Origin: Chitinophagaceae bacterium
GTDB lineage: Bacteria; Bacteroidota; Bacteroidia; Chitinophagales; UBA10324
Assembly (NCBI GenBank): GCA_016717285.1
Contig: JADKFU010000005.1
Location: forward strand, 2,317,095-2,381,094
Reading direction: 5' to 3'
DNA: 64,000 nucleotides
Shown: piece by piece, positions 18,371 to 27,078 of the stretch
Numbering within the stretch: position 1 is the first letter of the stretch
Layout: the number at the start of each line of letters is the position of its first letter
Program-made: the position numbers and the translations under genes
Notes under the pieces: model-generated
What the model saw: the letters and a program-made list of their open reading frames with translations, nothing else
Told to the model about the DNA's origin: nothing
Databases searched by the model: none

Positions 18371-20143
18371 TTAGTAGGTGTAGTTATAATGGTAGTCGTA
18401 TCCGCTCCAGGGACTGGCAGCGAACGGGAAGGATGTTTTGAAAGGCGCATCATTGGATTCAACACCTGTAGAGTAAGTGAGCACATCCAATAAATCCTGC
18501 GTTACAGGGCTCTGACCGATACCAATTGTGTGGTCATCGTACCAGAGTCCGATAGCAGCAAGTGCAACACCACCCACAGCTTGTAATTCAATACGTGTAA
18601 CATCATCTTCCAAACGTCTTCCATTCGGGAATCCATCCATGTTAGGAATGAATTGCAGATCCGTTGTTCCATTGTAAGCAGGGTCAGTCAAGCCAAGCAC
18701 TGCTGCCTGAATCAACCCTTCAGAACTGAACTTCGGATCATCCCGTGGGGTAACAGGCACTGCCATATTCAACCGAAGCATGTCGCCGAATGTTGGAAGA
18801 AAATTATTTACGAATGGTTTACCAGCGGCTAAAGGATTGCCATCAGGTTTGCCAACTGCTAATTGATAAGGTGCAAGATTCGGAACACCTGTATAAAAGA
18901 TCGGGAGAATATCTACTGAACGTGGTTCATTATCGCGCAATAAATAGCCGCCGAAAATGGCAGGATCCAAAGCGGTTCCGGTAGTAGCGGCATTTCCATA
19001 AAGCACAAACAATCCATCATTGCCGTTTCCAAAGTTCACATTGCCTAACACAGTTTGTGAAGCTTTTTGAATCCGGAGTTGTGACAATGCAGGCACGGCT
19101 GTTCCGAACAAAGCATCATCCATGTAAAGAGCCAATTCAGGATTGGTAAAGTATTGTTCAAACTGTGCATCATTGTAAGGTGTCGTCCAGTTCCACAAAT
19201 CTTTTTTACCTATCGGGATAATGGCTTCATTGGTCAATGGCATGCCCAATCTGGAAACCTGTACATATTTTCCTGTACTTACTGCACCGCCGGTACCATC
19301 AAGTGTTTTCACTTTTTTGCGGCTCGCTGAAGCCCATACACCAATCACGAAATCACCGTCAAGAATGTTGGCAGCTTGTTGAACGCTTTTGCCATCTTTC
19401 TGTAGTTTGTTAATTGGAATGCTCATGGCAATCACATGCACATTACGGCCTGCAATACCATCACGGGGAGCATCAGCTCCGGTTCCGCCATTGCGTGTCT
19501 GGCCGAGATCAAAAATGCCTCCGAGGTCAACGAAGAATGGATCGTCAGCAGGTCCGCAATAAATAGTTGAACCATCATCCGCCGTAGTGATCGCATCACT
19601 GATCAGTTGATCGTAGTTGGTGCCCAAACCCACAACAGGATCTTCAATGGAACGAGGTCCAATGTTGTTGGGTGGTACCGGACCTTCGGCAATCTTTTCA
19701 AATGGACTGCCATCAACACTCTTCAGGCATTTGTAGGTAGTCTTAATGTTTTGTAATCCGAGACGAATGTTGAAGAATGTAGTAGGATCTTCATTTGTCG
19801 CAGAAAATTTGAAACGGTAGGTGATATCATCACCTGCTGTGGACGCATCATTTTTGATATGGATTTCATAATTGATATCCTGACCAAAAGTGCTGTAATT
19901 CGGACCACCCATAGGCAACTCCAGGGGAATGTAGTTGGCCATGATGATGATACGATCAGGATCTTCCGGCGAGCGGAAGCAATAGAGATCCGTGTTGTCT
20001 GCTAACGGATCATCTGAAATCAGTGGTGCTTCGCGATGACTGGAAGCTACCAACAAGTCGCGATTGCTACCAACGTAGAGGAGGCCTCCTACTACCAGTG
20101 ACAACAAAGCAACCTTGAATAGGGTGTTAAGCTTTTGTTTCAT
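18371..20143 (-). CDS. DUF4331 protein without sorting domain
   Basis: A 590-residue paralogue of the downstream gene, mostly identical across the DUF4331 domain (ASSHREAPLISDDPLADNTD, NNFLPTFGDMLRLNMAVP, IELQAVGGVALAAIGLWYDD). The N-terminal hydrophobic segment (about 9-24) should export it. It stops directly after PWSGYDYHYNYTY, at the point where the partner continues into its T9SS domain, so it is probably periplasmic or anchored. First gene of the pair; the promoter must lie in 20144-20428. Family role unknown. Confidence 0.9.
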   Translation of the reverse strand: MKQKLNTLFKVALLSLVVGGLLYVGSNRDLLVASSHREAPLISDDPLADNTDLYCFRSPEDPDRIIIMANYIPLELPMGGPNYSTFGQDINYEIHIKNDASTAGDDITYRFKFSATNEDPTTFFNIRLGLQNIKTTYKCLKSVDGSPFEKIAEGPVPPNNIGPRSIEDPVVGLGTNYDQLISDAITTADDGSTIYCGPADDPFFVDLGGIFDLGQTRNGGTGADAPRDGIAGRNVHVIAMSIPINKLQKDGKSVQQAANILDGDFVIGVWASASRKKVKTLDGTGGAVSTGKYVQVSRLGMPLTNEAIIPIGKKDLWNWTTPYNDAQFEQYFTNPELALYMDDALFGTAVPALSQLRIQKASQTVLGNVNFGNGNDGLFVLYGNAATTGTALDPAIFGGYLLRDNEPRSVDILPIFYTGVPNLAPYQLAVGKPDGNPLAAGKPFVNNFLPTFGDMLRLNMAVPVTPRDDPKFSSEGLIQAAVLGLTDPAYNGTTDLQFIPNMDGFPNGRRLEDDVTRIELQAVGGVALAAIGLWYDDHTIGIGQSPVTQDLLDVLTYSTGVESNDAPFKTSFPFAASPWSGYDYHYNYTY

Positions 20144-20291
20144 AAAGAGTTTTTTAGGTGAAGTAAATCAGGGTAATTACGAAGCCGCTCAACCGATGGA
20201 TTTTTATAATGAAAGAAAGATTGTGAATGCTGTAACATTGAGGGAATGTTTACCGACTAAGAATTGATGTGACGATGAAACAATGTGCAAA

Positions 20292-20378
20292 GTCCAATGA
20301 CTAATGACTAATGACTACTGACTTAAGACGAAAAGGCTTAAGGCTTAAGACTGAGTGATTAAAGAATAAAGATTAAGC
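20292..20378. repeat. Drifting heptad (7-nt) repeat
   Basis: From 20292 the sequence can be cut into consecutive 7-nt units: AATGACT repeated three times, then ACTGACT, TAAGACG, AAAAGGC, TTAAGGC, TTAAGAC, TGAGTGA, TTAAAGA and ATAAAGA. The 7-nt phase is kept while the unit changes. It lies in the divergent promoter region between the DUF4331 pair and the plus-strand envelope operon. Confidence 0.75.
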
Positions 20379-20428
20379 ACTATCGAACCAGTCCATCCGT
20401 TTTCTCAGATTAATTGTAATTTGTTCCC

Positions 20429-21331
20429 ATGCGATTTTCACTGCTGTTGTTTTTCACGCTACTGTTGCTCTCTGCATGTTGGCTGGGCTGCACGAAGGAT
20501 GCTGTGGAAACAATTCACATGGATACCACCATCACAAATAATGATCCTCCACCCTACTTTGGAGTATCAGAAGTCCAGATCAATAATTATATCAACAGAA
20601 TGTATATTGATTTGATTGGAAGAGCTCCCTCTCAGGATGAAATCTTAACTGCACACGATTACCTGATAAGTCATGATTTAAGCGCAGCGGCAAAGGATAC
20701 GCTTATACAACAATTAATAAGTACAAGAAGCTATTTCAATGTATTGTTCAGTCTTACCAGCGCAGACTTCATCAATGGAAGCGACAGTGCGCTGATTGCT
20801 TACCAGATAGCTGTAATCAAACTCATTTATCACTACGATTCACTGGCCGGCAACACTGCGATTTTAATTTTCTACCAATATGAACTCTACAGATTGCAAA
20901 AGCTGCAGGATGTTACCGATGCTTTTATGAATGGAAGCATTTCAGTTAATGAATATTTCGCCGCATTCCTCGACAATTACTTTTATGATCAGTTAAATAT
21001 GGGTACAGAAAATTTTGTTAAAGCTGCCTTCGGCGATTTGTTACTACGCAGTCCTACTCAATCAGAATTATTCAATGGAGTTACCATGGTTGATAATAAT
21101 CCTGCCTTTTTGTTTCAGACCGACGGTGACAGTAAAGGAGACTTTGTTACCATTGTTACCACGAATGATGAATTCTATGAAGGACTTGTGATCAAAGCAT
21201 ACAATCAATTGCTGTTGCGTGATGCCACCTCACAGGAACTCACCGCAGGAACCATTGCCATGCAGGTGAGTAAAGATTATCCTGCTTTTCAAAAAGAGTT
21301 AATGAAGACGGCAGAATACGCTGGATTTTAA
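20429..21331 (+). CDS. Lipoprotein with DUF1549/DUF4214-like helical repeats
   Basis: A 300-residue predicted lipoprotein: the signal peptide MRFSLLLFFTLLLLSACWLG carries a lipobox at LSAC (a second cysteine follows at C21). The body is alpha-helical and holds three repeats of the form L-x-x-R-x-x-T/S-x-x-E: MYIDLIGRAPSQDEI, FGDLLLRSPTQSEL and YNQLLLRDATSQEL. The first resembles the start of planctomycetal DUF1549 (D-x-x-G-x-x-P-x-x-x-E), and the set also recalls DUF4214. Function unknown. First gene of a six-gene plus-strand run whose later members include an AP-superfamily protein and a cytochrome-like lipoprotein. Confidence 0.7.
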   Translation: MRFSLLLFFTLLLLSACWLGCTKDAVETIHMDTTITNNDPPPYFGVSEVQINNYINRMYIDLIGRAPSQDEILTAHDYLISHDLSAAAKDTLIQQLISTRSYFNVLFSLTSADFINGSDSALIAYQIAVIKLIYHYDSLAGNTAILIFYQYELYRLQKLQDVTDAFMNGSISVNEYFAAFLDNYFYDQLNMGTENFVKAAFGDLLLRSPTQSELFNGVTMVDNNPAFLFQTDGDSKGDFVTIVTTNDEFYEGLVIKAYNQLLLRDATSQELTAGTIAMQVSKDYPAFQKELMKTAEYAGF

Positions 21332-21431
21332 TCAGTTTCTAATTTAAGTTTCTGTTTTCAAATGTTAGTTTACTTTTTCAATTATGAATTGATGAAACAA
21401 TTAGTACTCAGAGTTCCCGCTACGAAGGAGC

Positions 21432-21457
21432 GCACCCTGAGCGGAGCCGAAGGGTGC
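21432..21457. repeat. REP-like palindrome
   Basis: GCACCCT (21432-21438) pairs perfectly with AGGGTGC (21451-21457) around a GAGCGGAGCCGA loop. The same core in opposite orientation is at 6253-6292. It lies in the 173-bp gap between the first two genes of the envelope operon and could attenuate or stabilise the transcript. Confidence 0.75.
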
Positions 21458-21504
21458 ATGAATAGCATAAACTTCAATCTGTTTCAAAACACGTTCTTAG
21501 AAAA

Positions 21505-22017
21505 ATGAAATATTTTAAATCACTGTCAGCTTTACTCCTTTTAAGCATTCTTTTTTCAGGCTGTAAAAAAGATATTTCTCAACAGGTTCTTTATGACAAT
21601 GTAATTTATGAAGTGAATCCTGTGAGCGTGTATGCAAACAATGCAGAGAAGGTAAAACAGAAAAGTTCCGAACAATTTATTTCCGTCCTCTATTCCAATC
21701 TTACCAATAAATCTATTCCCGGAGATGATCTGAACAACCTTGCAGAACTCGCGCTTTCATTTGGCGATAAAGAATTGATGAACCGTGTGCTGCTCGAAAA
21801 TATGCTGGGAGAACCTGACATCAAAATTCCCACCAATGAAGAAATGCGAAGCAACATTGAAGCATTTGTAAACGAGACCTATCTCAGGTTCTTTCTTCGC
21901 AATCCTACGCCCTACGAAAAATATTTCTTTAAAGACCTGATCAATAAAGACGCATCCCTCACCAGTGAAATGGTGTATGTTGCGTTTGCACAATCCAATG
22001 AGTACCTCTTCTATTAA
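21505..22017 (+). CDS. Small helical lipoprotein
   Basis: A 170-residue predicted lipoprotein (MKYFKSLSALLLLSILFSGC, lipobox FSGC at about 20, followed by KKD, typical for Bacteroidota). The mature part is helical. Near the end, YLRFFLRNPTPYEKYFF and FAQSNEYLFY resemble the L-x-R-x-P-T-x-x-E repeats and the DUF4214-like S-x-E-Y ending seen in the first gene, so the two probably share a fold. It is 17 bp from the next gene. Function unknown. Confidence 0.7.
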   Translation: MKYFKSLSALLLLSILFSGCKKDISQQVLYDNVIYEVNPVSVYANNAEKVKQKSSEQFISVLYSNLTNKSIPGDDLNNLAELALSFGDKELMNRVLLENMLGEPDIKIPTNEEMRSNIEAFVNETYLRFFLRNPTPYEKYFFKDLINKDASLTSEMVYVAFAQSNEYLFY

Positions 22018-22034
22018 TCAATGAAAACAAATTC

Positions 22035-23369
22035 ATGAAGAGAAGAACATTTATAAAAAAAGCAGGAATAGCAACCGCAGGCATGTTAGCGGCTCCGTAT
22101 CTGCTTCCATCCGGAAGATTATTTGCAGGTACTGGCGACCGGCTTGCAAATCATGTGGTGGTGGTGCTGTTTGCAGGAGGGGTTCGGCATCAGGAATCCA
22201 TTGATCAATCTTATTTGTCTGCACAGGGATTTGCCACTACCGGAAATTTATTGCAAAATATGCTGGTTGGAAATGCACCTTCCACCAATCTGGTTTATTC
22301 ACCCTGGCAACCGATTCTTTCCAGTCCGCTTGTTAAACAAGGCACCTTGTTTAAAGAAATGCGCTATGCAACAGGTCCCACCGGACACTTTAACGGGCAT
22401 ACTGCTGCCATCACCGGTAACTATACAGACGTCTCGCTTAACCTGAATTTAAATCCTGATTTTCCAACCGTTTTTGAATACTACCGCAAGCATACTGATC
22501 CTGCCAGAAGCGCCATCAACTCCTGGTGGATGAGTGAAGGTCTCGGTCCTTATCCTGCTTTGAATTACAGCAGAAACGGAATGTATGGTCCGATGTATGG
22601 CGCGAATTACCTCCGGCCTGCAACCACCTTCGGAAGCTATGGACTCGATTATTTGTCTGATGCAATCACTTTTCAGCCGGACGATGTTGTTAAAATTAAT
22701 TCCATGAAAAGTTTCCTGGATAAAAATTTTGATAAAACAGCGGCTGATTATCCAGGCATCATCAATACACCTGAAGATCGTGAAAAAATAAAAAGCTTCA
22801 TCTATCAAACACTAAATAAAACTTCAACCAACCAGATTGAATGGCCATTGCCTCCGGGTATCAGCACTGCGGAACTCACCGGCGATTTAGTGAATATGGC
22901 TTATGCATGGCAGGTGCTGCAGAACTTTGCGCCGGAGTTACTGGTGATCAATAGTTTTGATTTAGACGCCTGTCATTTCAATTTCACTGATTACTTAAGC
23001 TATATGCACAAAGCAGATTATGGGGTGGGCTGGTTGTGGGACAAAATTCAACACGATCCTGTACTCGCCAATGACACCATACTGATTTGCATGCCGGATC
23101 ATGGACGTAATGAATTGCCCAACAGCGTTTATGATGCAAATGGCTTGCGCGCATTCGATCATACCAGTGATGAAAATTCAAGAAGATTGTTTGCATTGAT
23201 TGTTGGACCGGCAGCCAGGGTAAAACAGGATCAGGTGGTTGGTGATTTAATTAATCCTGTCGGTGAAACAATTGATCTTGTTCCCACCGTTGCGCACATC
23301 CTCGGATTTCATGAATACATTCCCGGAGGATTATTACCGGGCAGAATTTTAGAAGAAGCATTTGTATAA
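22035..23369 (+). CDS. Tat-exported alkaline-phosphatase-superfamily (DUF1501-like) protein
   Basis: A 444-residue protein with a twin-arginine leader, MKRRTFIKKAGIATAGMLAA. The mature part has the arrangement of the alkaline phosphatase/sulfatase superfamily as seen in DUF1501-like proteins: VVVVLFAGGVRHQES (first strand), GHFNGHTAAITG (116-128), D309-x-D311-x-x-H314 (INSFDLDACHF), D355-H356 (CMPDHGRNE), H376 (FDHTSDENSRR) and a C-terminal IDLVPTVAHILGF typical of sulfatase-like folds. The usual nucleophile motif near the first strand is not obvious, so catalysis is uncertain. It follows the two lipoproteins and precedes the cytochrome-like gene, most likely in one transcript. Confidence 0.72.
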   Translation: MKRRTFIKKAGIATAGMLAAPYLLPSGRLFAGTGDRLANHVVVVLFAGGVRHQESIDQSYLSAQGFATTGNLLQNMLVGNAPSTNLVYSPWQPILSSPLVKQGTLFKEMRYATGPTGHFNGHTAAITGNYTDVSLNLNLNPDFPTVFEYYRKHTDPARSAINSWWMSEGLGPYPALNYSRNGMYGPMYGANYLRPATTFGSYGLDYLSDAITFQPDDVVKINSMKSFLDKNFDKTAADYPGIINTPEDREKIKSFIYQTLNKTSTNQIEWPLPPGISTAELTGDLVNMAYAWQVLQNFAPELLVINSFDLDACHFNFTDYLSYMHKADYGVGWLWDKIQHDPVLANDTILICMPDHGRNELPNSVYDANGLRAFDHTSDENSRRLFALIVGPAARVKQDQVVGDLINPVGETIDLVPTVAHILGFHEYIPGGLLPGRILEEAFV

Positions 23370-23397
23370 CATCCAAATTCAATTGAACAGCAAAATC

Positions 23398-24390
23398 ATG
23401 CATACGCTTAAAAATAGAAAATGGAATGTTCATCAACTAACCGCAAAACGGTATTACTTTTTATTGTACGTCGTGCTTGCGTTATTATTTTTTTCCTGCG
23501 AAAAAAATATCAGCACTGAAACGCCTGAGCTTCCATTCAATCCGTTTGATACCATCAGTTATAATCAAAGTATTGTTCCGGCAGTTCCTCCTGACTCCGC
23601 AACGTTTGCCGGCATCCATCAATATATTCTTTCAGTGAAATGTGGAGTGAAAGGTTGTCATGACGGATCATTCGAGCCTGACTACCGCACTGTTCAAAGC
23701 GCTTACAATACATTGGTGCTTGCGCATGTTCTCAAGAATACTGCAGATTCTTTTTATACTTATCGTGTTGTTCCGGGCGACACTGCGCTTTCATGGTTGT
23801 GGTATCGGTTAACTACCAATGATGTAACATTGGGCAGAATGCCGTTGTATGATACGTTATATCCTGCGCAACGTGGAAAAATCAGTCAATGGATTATGGC
23901 GGGTGCTCCAGATCTTTTCGGCAACTCACCGGCAAATCCTACTTATCAGCCTGCTTTCTATGGATTAGTTGCTTATCTGCCTGATCAGAATAATTTTAGA
24001 GTGGATACTTTACGCGGAGAAATACTTACCAATCCGTTTATGGTAACGCAAAATACAAATGTGAAAATCTGGATCGGAATCTATGACGATATCACTCCGC
24101 CCTTTCAATTCACTTTTAACAAGGTAAAATTTTCAACTGACGCGTTTAACTGGGACGATGCGATAGAAGTACCATTGCAATCACAATTATTTCCGCACAT
24201 GGAAACGCTGTTTGGTGCAACGCTGCCTTTCTATCTGTACTGCACCATCAATACTTCCGCATTTGAATTAAATGATATTGTTTACTTGCGCGCCTATGTA
24301 GAAGATGAAGATCATACTTCGCCAACCGAATTACCCGAAAACGGTTCGCAGCTTTACATCCAAACTTATTGTTCCTTTGTCGTTCAATGA
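23398..24390 (+). CDS. Lipoprotein with C-x4-C-H cytochrome-like domain
   Basis: The ATG at 23398 is chosen over an in-frame TTG at 23362 that overlaps the previous gene. The 330-residue product has a long leader and lipobox FFSC (C34). The region about 70-175 has C82-x4-C87-H88 (CGVKGCHDG) and, after PGDTALSWLWYRL, GRMPLYD with M148 in the position of the distal methionine of a class I cytochrome c, then QRGKISQWIMAGAPD. This looks like a haem-c domain with a widened C-x4-C-H motif, as in planctomycete-type cytochromes. The rest (about 190-330) is beta-rich and unidentified. It overlaps the next gene by 4 bp (ATGA). Confidence 0.72.
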   Translation: MHTLKNRKWNVHQLTAKRYYFLLYVVLALLFFSCEKNISTETPELPFNPFDTISYNQSIVPAVPPDSATFAGIHQYILSVKCGVKGCHDGSFEPDYRTVQSAYNTLVLAHVLKNTADSFYTYRVVPGDTALSWLWYRLTTNDVTLGRMPLYDTLYPAQRGKISQWIMAGAPDLFGNSPANPTYQPAFYGLVAYLPDQNNFRVDTLRGEILTNPFMVTQNTNVKIWIGIYDDITPPFQFTFNKVKFSTDAFNWDDAIEVPLQSQLFPHMETLFGATLPFYLYCTINTSAFELNDIVYLRAYVEDEDHTSPTELPENGSQLYIQTYCSFVVQ

Positions 24391-24860
24391 AATATCTGAC
24401 TAACAGCAATTTGAAAAATGGATGCATATTGTTGATGCTGTTGTTTCTTTTCTCTTGTAAGAAAGATGACTCCCCGGCAAATCCTACTATCAGCAAAATT
24501 CCTGAAATTACATTGCTTTCCGTTTCACCAACTGCTGTACACAACCTTTCGGATTCCCTTTTATTTATCGTGGGTTACGTTGATGGTGATGGAGATCTTG
24601 GAGATTATGAAGCAGATTCATTATCGCTTTGGATAACTGATAACCGTTTTCCACTCACCGAAAAATTTCACATCATTCCGCTGGCTCCGCAGGGAACTTC
24701 CCTTGTCATTACCGGAGAATTAAAAGTGCTGCTTGAACATATCATGCTGAAGGATCAATCATCCGTTTCTGAAACAGCTACGTTTACGGTTCAATTAAAG
24801 GACAGGGCGGGACATTGGAGTAACACTGTGACATCAGAAACAATAACGATTCTGCAATAA
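24387..24860 (+). CDS. Small lipoprotein with acidic DGDGDLG loop
   Basis: The start at 24387 overlaps the previous stop (ATGA), indicating translational coupling; an earlier TTG at 24369 is less likely. 157 residues: leader with lipobox FLFSC followed by KKDD, then a beta-rich domain with YVDGDGDLGDYEADS, an acidic loop that may bind calcium, and FTVQLKDRAGHWSN, resembling Ig/cadherin-like folds. Function unknown; the coupling suggests a partner of the cytochrome-like lipoprotein. Confidence 0.72.
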   Translation: MKYLTNSNLKNGCILLMLLFLFSCKKDDSPANPTISKIPEITLLSVSPTAVHNLSDSLLFIVGYVDGDGDLGDYEADSLSLWITDNRFPLTEKFHIIPLAPQGTSLVITGELKVLLEHIMLKDQSSVSETATFTVQLKDRAGHWSNTVTSETITILQ

Positions 24861-24913
24861 TTAAGGAAGATTTTTTGCTACCCTGATTATGATCACTCAC
24901 ATAAAAAATTAAT

Positions 24914-25816
24914 ACGATCAAGCAACTGTTCTTTATACCCATCATTCTTCTCTGCACTGCAATCTGTGATGGGCAATCCTTTGCTCCTATAGGTGCAACC
25001 TGGCATTACTCAGCTAGTGCGAACGGTGCTGCACCTGGCCATTCAGAATATTATCTCTACGAATCGCAACTTGATACAATGGTTGGCGGTCATGCGTGTA
25101 AAAAAATCTCCGTTACTTATTATCAATATTCCGGCGCGGTAACTCATCCTCCATCCATCTTTACTTACCAGGAAAACGATACAGTTTTCTATTACAATAT
25201 CCTTTACTCAAAATATTTTCCGCTTTATATTTTCAACGTTTCGCAAGGTGACACGTTGGTTTTTCATTCACCCATCATTCCTTCCAATCCTGCCGACACG
25301 TTGTGGCAATCCATTATTGACTCAGTTACAAATTTTGTTGTAGACAATGATACCCTTGAATGGATTTGGACAACTGAACCCAATCTGGATGCATATTCAT
25401 TCCAGGGAGGTTATATTGAGAAACTTGGTTGTCCTTTTTTAATGTTGCATCAGCCGCATGCCATTTTCCCCGAATGGGATGGACCGATGAGATGCTATAA
25501 TGACAGTGAAATCTCATTCAATTTCAACACCTATCCATGCGACTATCTTCTTACCAACGGTATAAATGAAAACAAAAATCAGTTCGGACTTTTCATCTTT
25601 CCAAATCCTGCCTCGTATGAACTCAACGTTCAAACTAAACTGAACCGGGAGTTTCGATTCAGCATCTGCAATTCGTTTGGGCAATTAATGAATACGGGAA
25701 TTTTACAACCAGGCGCTGCAAAAATTCCGCTCAGCAATTATTCCAACGGACTTTATAGCATTGAATTAAATGATGGCAGCAGAACTGAACGACAATTTTT
25801 CCCGGTAGCGCACTAA
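24914..25816 (+). CDS. Secreted protein with T9SS domain, no standard start codon
   Basis: The first ATG of the frame, at 25079, would miss the signal peptide. The frame is open back to a stop just before 24908 and encodes IKQLFFIPIILLCTAICDGQ, a clear signal peptide, directly after ACG 24914-24916. ACG replaces the expected ATG, or ATT (24908) or ATC (24917) is used, or there is a base error. With this start the protein has about 301 residues: an unidentified beta-rich domain, then a T9SS type A domain (FIFPNPASYELNV ... SNGLYSIEL). Last gene of the plus-strand envelope run, 53 bp after the previous one. Confidence 0.65.
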   Translation, partial: TIKQLFFIPIILLCTAICDGQSFAPIGATWHYSASANGAAPGHSEYYLYESQLDTMVGGHACKKISVTYYQYSGAVTHPPSIFTYQENDTVFYYNILYSKYFPLYIFNVSQGDTLVFHSPIIPSNPADTLWQSIIDSVTNFVVDNDTLEWIWTTEPNLDAYSFQGGYIEKLGCPFLMLHQPHAIFPEWDGPMRCYNDSEISFNFNTYPCDYLLTNGINENKNQFGLFIFPNPASYELNVQTKLNREFRFSICNSFGQLMNTGILQPGAAKIPLSNYSNGLYSIELNDGSRTERQFFPVAH

Positions 25817-25916
25817 ATGCTACATCAATAACTTTTAGATATTTTATCGTGCAAAGGTTTTAGGTGGTGCTTACCAAATTGGGCTATTATAAAACATTGC
25901 TTTCTTAAATTCCTCC

Positions 25917-26612
25917 TCAAGCATTAGCATACACTTTCAAAACAGTTTCCCTCAGCGGATTTCCTGTTTCAGAACAAGCCATTTCCATCAGATCGGCAAT
26001 TTGTTCTGCTTTTACCCAATCATCAAAATTTGCATTGGGCATGCTCTTTCTGTTGGGAGGCGTATCAATGGTGCTTGGCACAAAAACGGTCGCCGTTACA
26101 TTTGTTCCTTTTGCATCGGTGTTTAATAATTCGGCAAGCTTAATCACCAATGATTTGGATAGCGCATAAGCCATATTGCTTTTACCTGCAGCAGCATCGA
26201 GCGCCGGTCGTGCTCCAACAAAAATCAACCTGCCAAATGCGTTTTCTTTCATATGTGCAAATAGTGGACGTGCAATATGGTAAGCAGTCATAAAATTCAG
26301 GTTATACATTTTTAAAAGCTCCTCATCATTTGCTTTCGCGATATCACCTGAAGCAAATCCGCCGGCAAGCATAAGCGCAGCATCCACTTTTTTATATTTT
26401 GAAATGATGGATGCGACAAAAGCTGAAGTATCATTTTCATTCGCAAGATCTACAATACGTACTTCCAGATTTTCATTTTTTGGGAAAGCATCAAGCATAC
26501 TTTGCTGTCGCGCGGTTCCTATCACTTTGTGTCCGCTTTGCAGAAATTTTTCCACCACAGCCATTCCTAAATTACCATTCGCACCGGTGATGATGACAGT
26601 TCTGTTTTGCAT
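25917..26612 (-). CDS. SDR oxidoreductase, dihydropteridine-reductase-like
   Basis: A 231-residue cytosolic short-chain dehydrogenase/reductase. NAD(P)-binding motif TGANGNLG (9-16), NAG-equivalent LAGG (82-85), and catalytic Y149-x3-K153 (YALSK). The usual catalytic serine is replaced: GARPALDAAAG stands where most SDRs have a serine pair. This, together with DTPPNRKSMPNANFDDW, closely matches eukaryotic quinonoid dihydropteridine reductase (GAKAALDG and DTPMNRKSMPEADFSSW from memory). It may regenerate a tetrahydropterin or similar cofactor. It is downstream of nuoK but separated by a heptad repeat and about 88 bp, so membership of the nuo operon is uncertain. Confidence 0.82.
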   Translation of the reverse strand: MQNRTVIITGANGNLGMAVVEKFLQSGHKVIGTARQQSMLDAFPKNENLEVRIVDLANENDTSAFVASIISKYKKVDAALMLAGGFASGDIAKANDEELLKMYNLNFMTAYHIARPLFAHMKENAFGRLIFVGARPALDAAAGKSNMAYALSKSLVIKLAELLNTDAKGTNVTATVFVPSTIDTPPNRKSMPNANFDDWVKAEQIADLMEMACSETGNPLRETVLKVYANA

Positions 26613-26627
26613 GAAGGGTTTAAAATG

Positions 26628-26668
26628 AGTCCTTAGTCCTTAGTCCTTAGTCTTTAGTCTTTAGTCCT
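26628..26668. repeat. Heptad repeat (AGTCCTT type)
   Basis: Five to six consecutive 7-nt units of AGTCCTT/AGTCTTT lie just upstream of the SDR start codon (on its 5' side), between it and nuoK. Confidence 0.8.
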
Positions 26669-26700
26669 GTTAGAAAATCCTATCTTGTATGTCCTAATTC

Positions 26701-27042
26701 CTAATTCTTCATCCTGCTCATATCATTAATATTCACCGAATGCGTATTTCGATAAATCATGGTAATGATAGCAAGACCAACAGCCACTTCAGCCGCAGCC
26801 ACCGCCATAATAAAGAAAACAAAAATCTGTCCGGCAGGATCCTGGTGATAAGCCGAAAAGGCAACCAGTAAAAGATTGACTGAATTCAGCATCAACTCCA
26901 CACTCATAAAGATGATGATTGCATTGCTGCGTGTGAGTACACCAACTACTCCAATCACAAACAAAACAGCACTCAGGTAAACGAAGTGCTCAATAGGAAC
27001 TGTCTGAAAAATCTGCGGCATCATGTTGTTCTGATTATGCAA
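26701..27042 (-). CDS. nuoK: NADH-quinone oxidoreductase subunit K
   Basis: 113 residues, the last complex I gene of this operon. Three membrane helices, typical of the MrpC-like antiporter subunit; IGVVGVLTRSNAIIIFMSVE and LMLNSVNLLLVAFS carry the conserved glutamate E54 of helix 2, and VAAAEVAVGLAII that of helix 3. The start could instead be one of the two Met codons 6-7 residues in (MMPQIF). It is 36 bp after nuoJ. The expected nuoL, nuoM and nuoN do not follow. Confidence 0.93.
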   Translation of the reverse strand: MHNQNNMMPQIFQTVPIEHFVYLSAVLFVIGVVGVLTRSNAIIIFMSVELMLNSVNLLLVAFSAYHQDPAGQIFVFFIMAVAAAEVAVGLAIITMIYRNTHSVNINDMSRMKN

Positions 27043-27078
27043 TGTGTAGGTTAATCGTCATTAGCTGCTATTCTTATC

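Noticed and set aside
25079..25816. ATG at 25079 as the start of the T9SS protein
   Set aside because: It would remove a clear in-frame signal peptide encoded directly upstream; T9SS cargo needs one.
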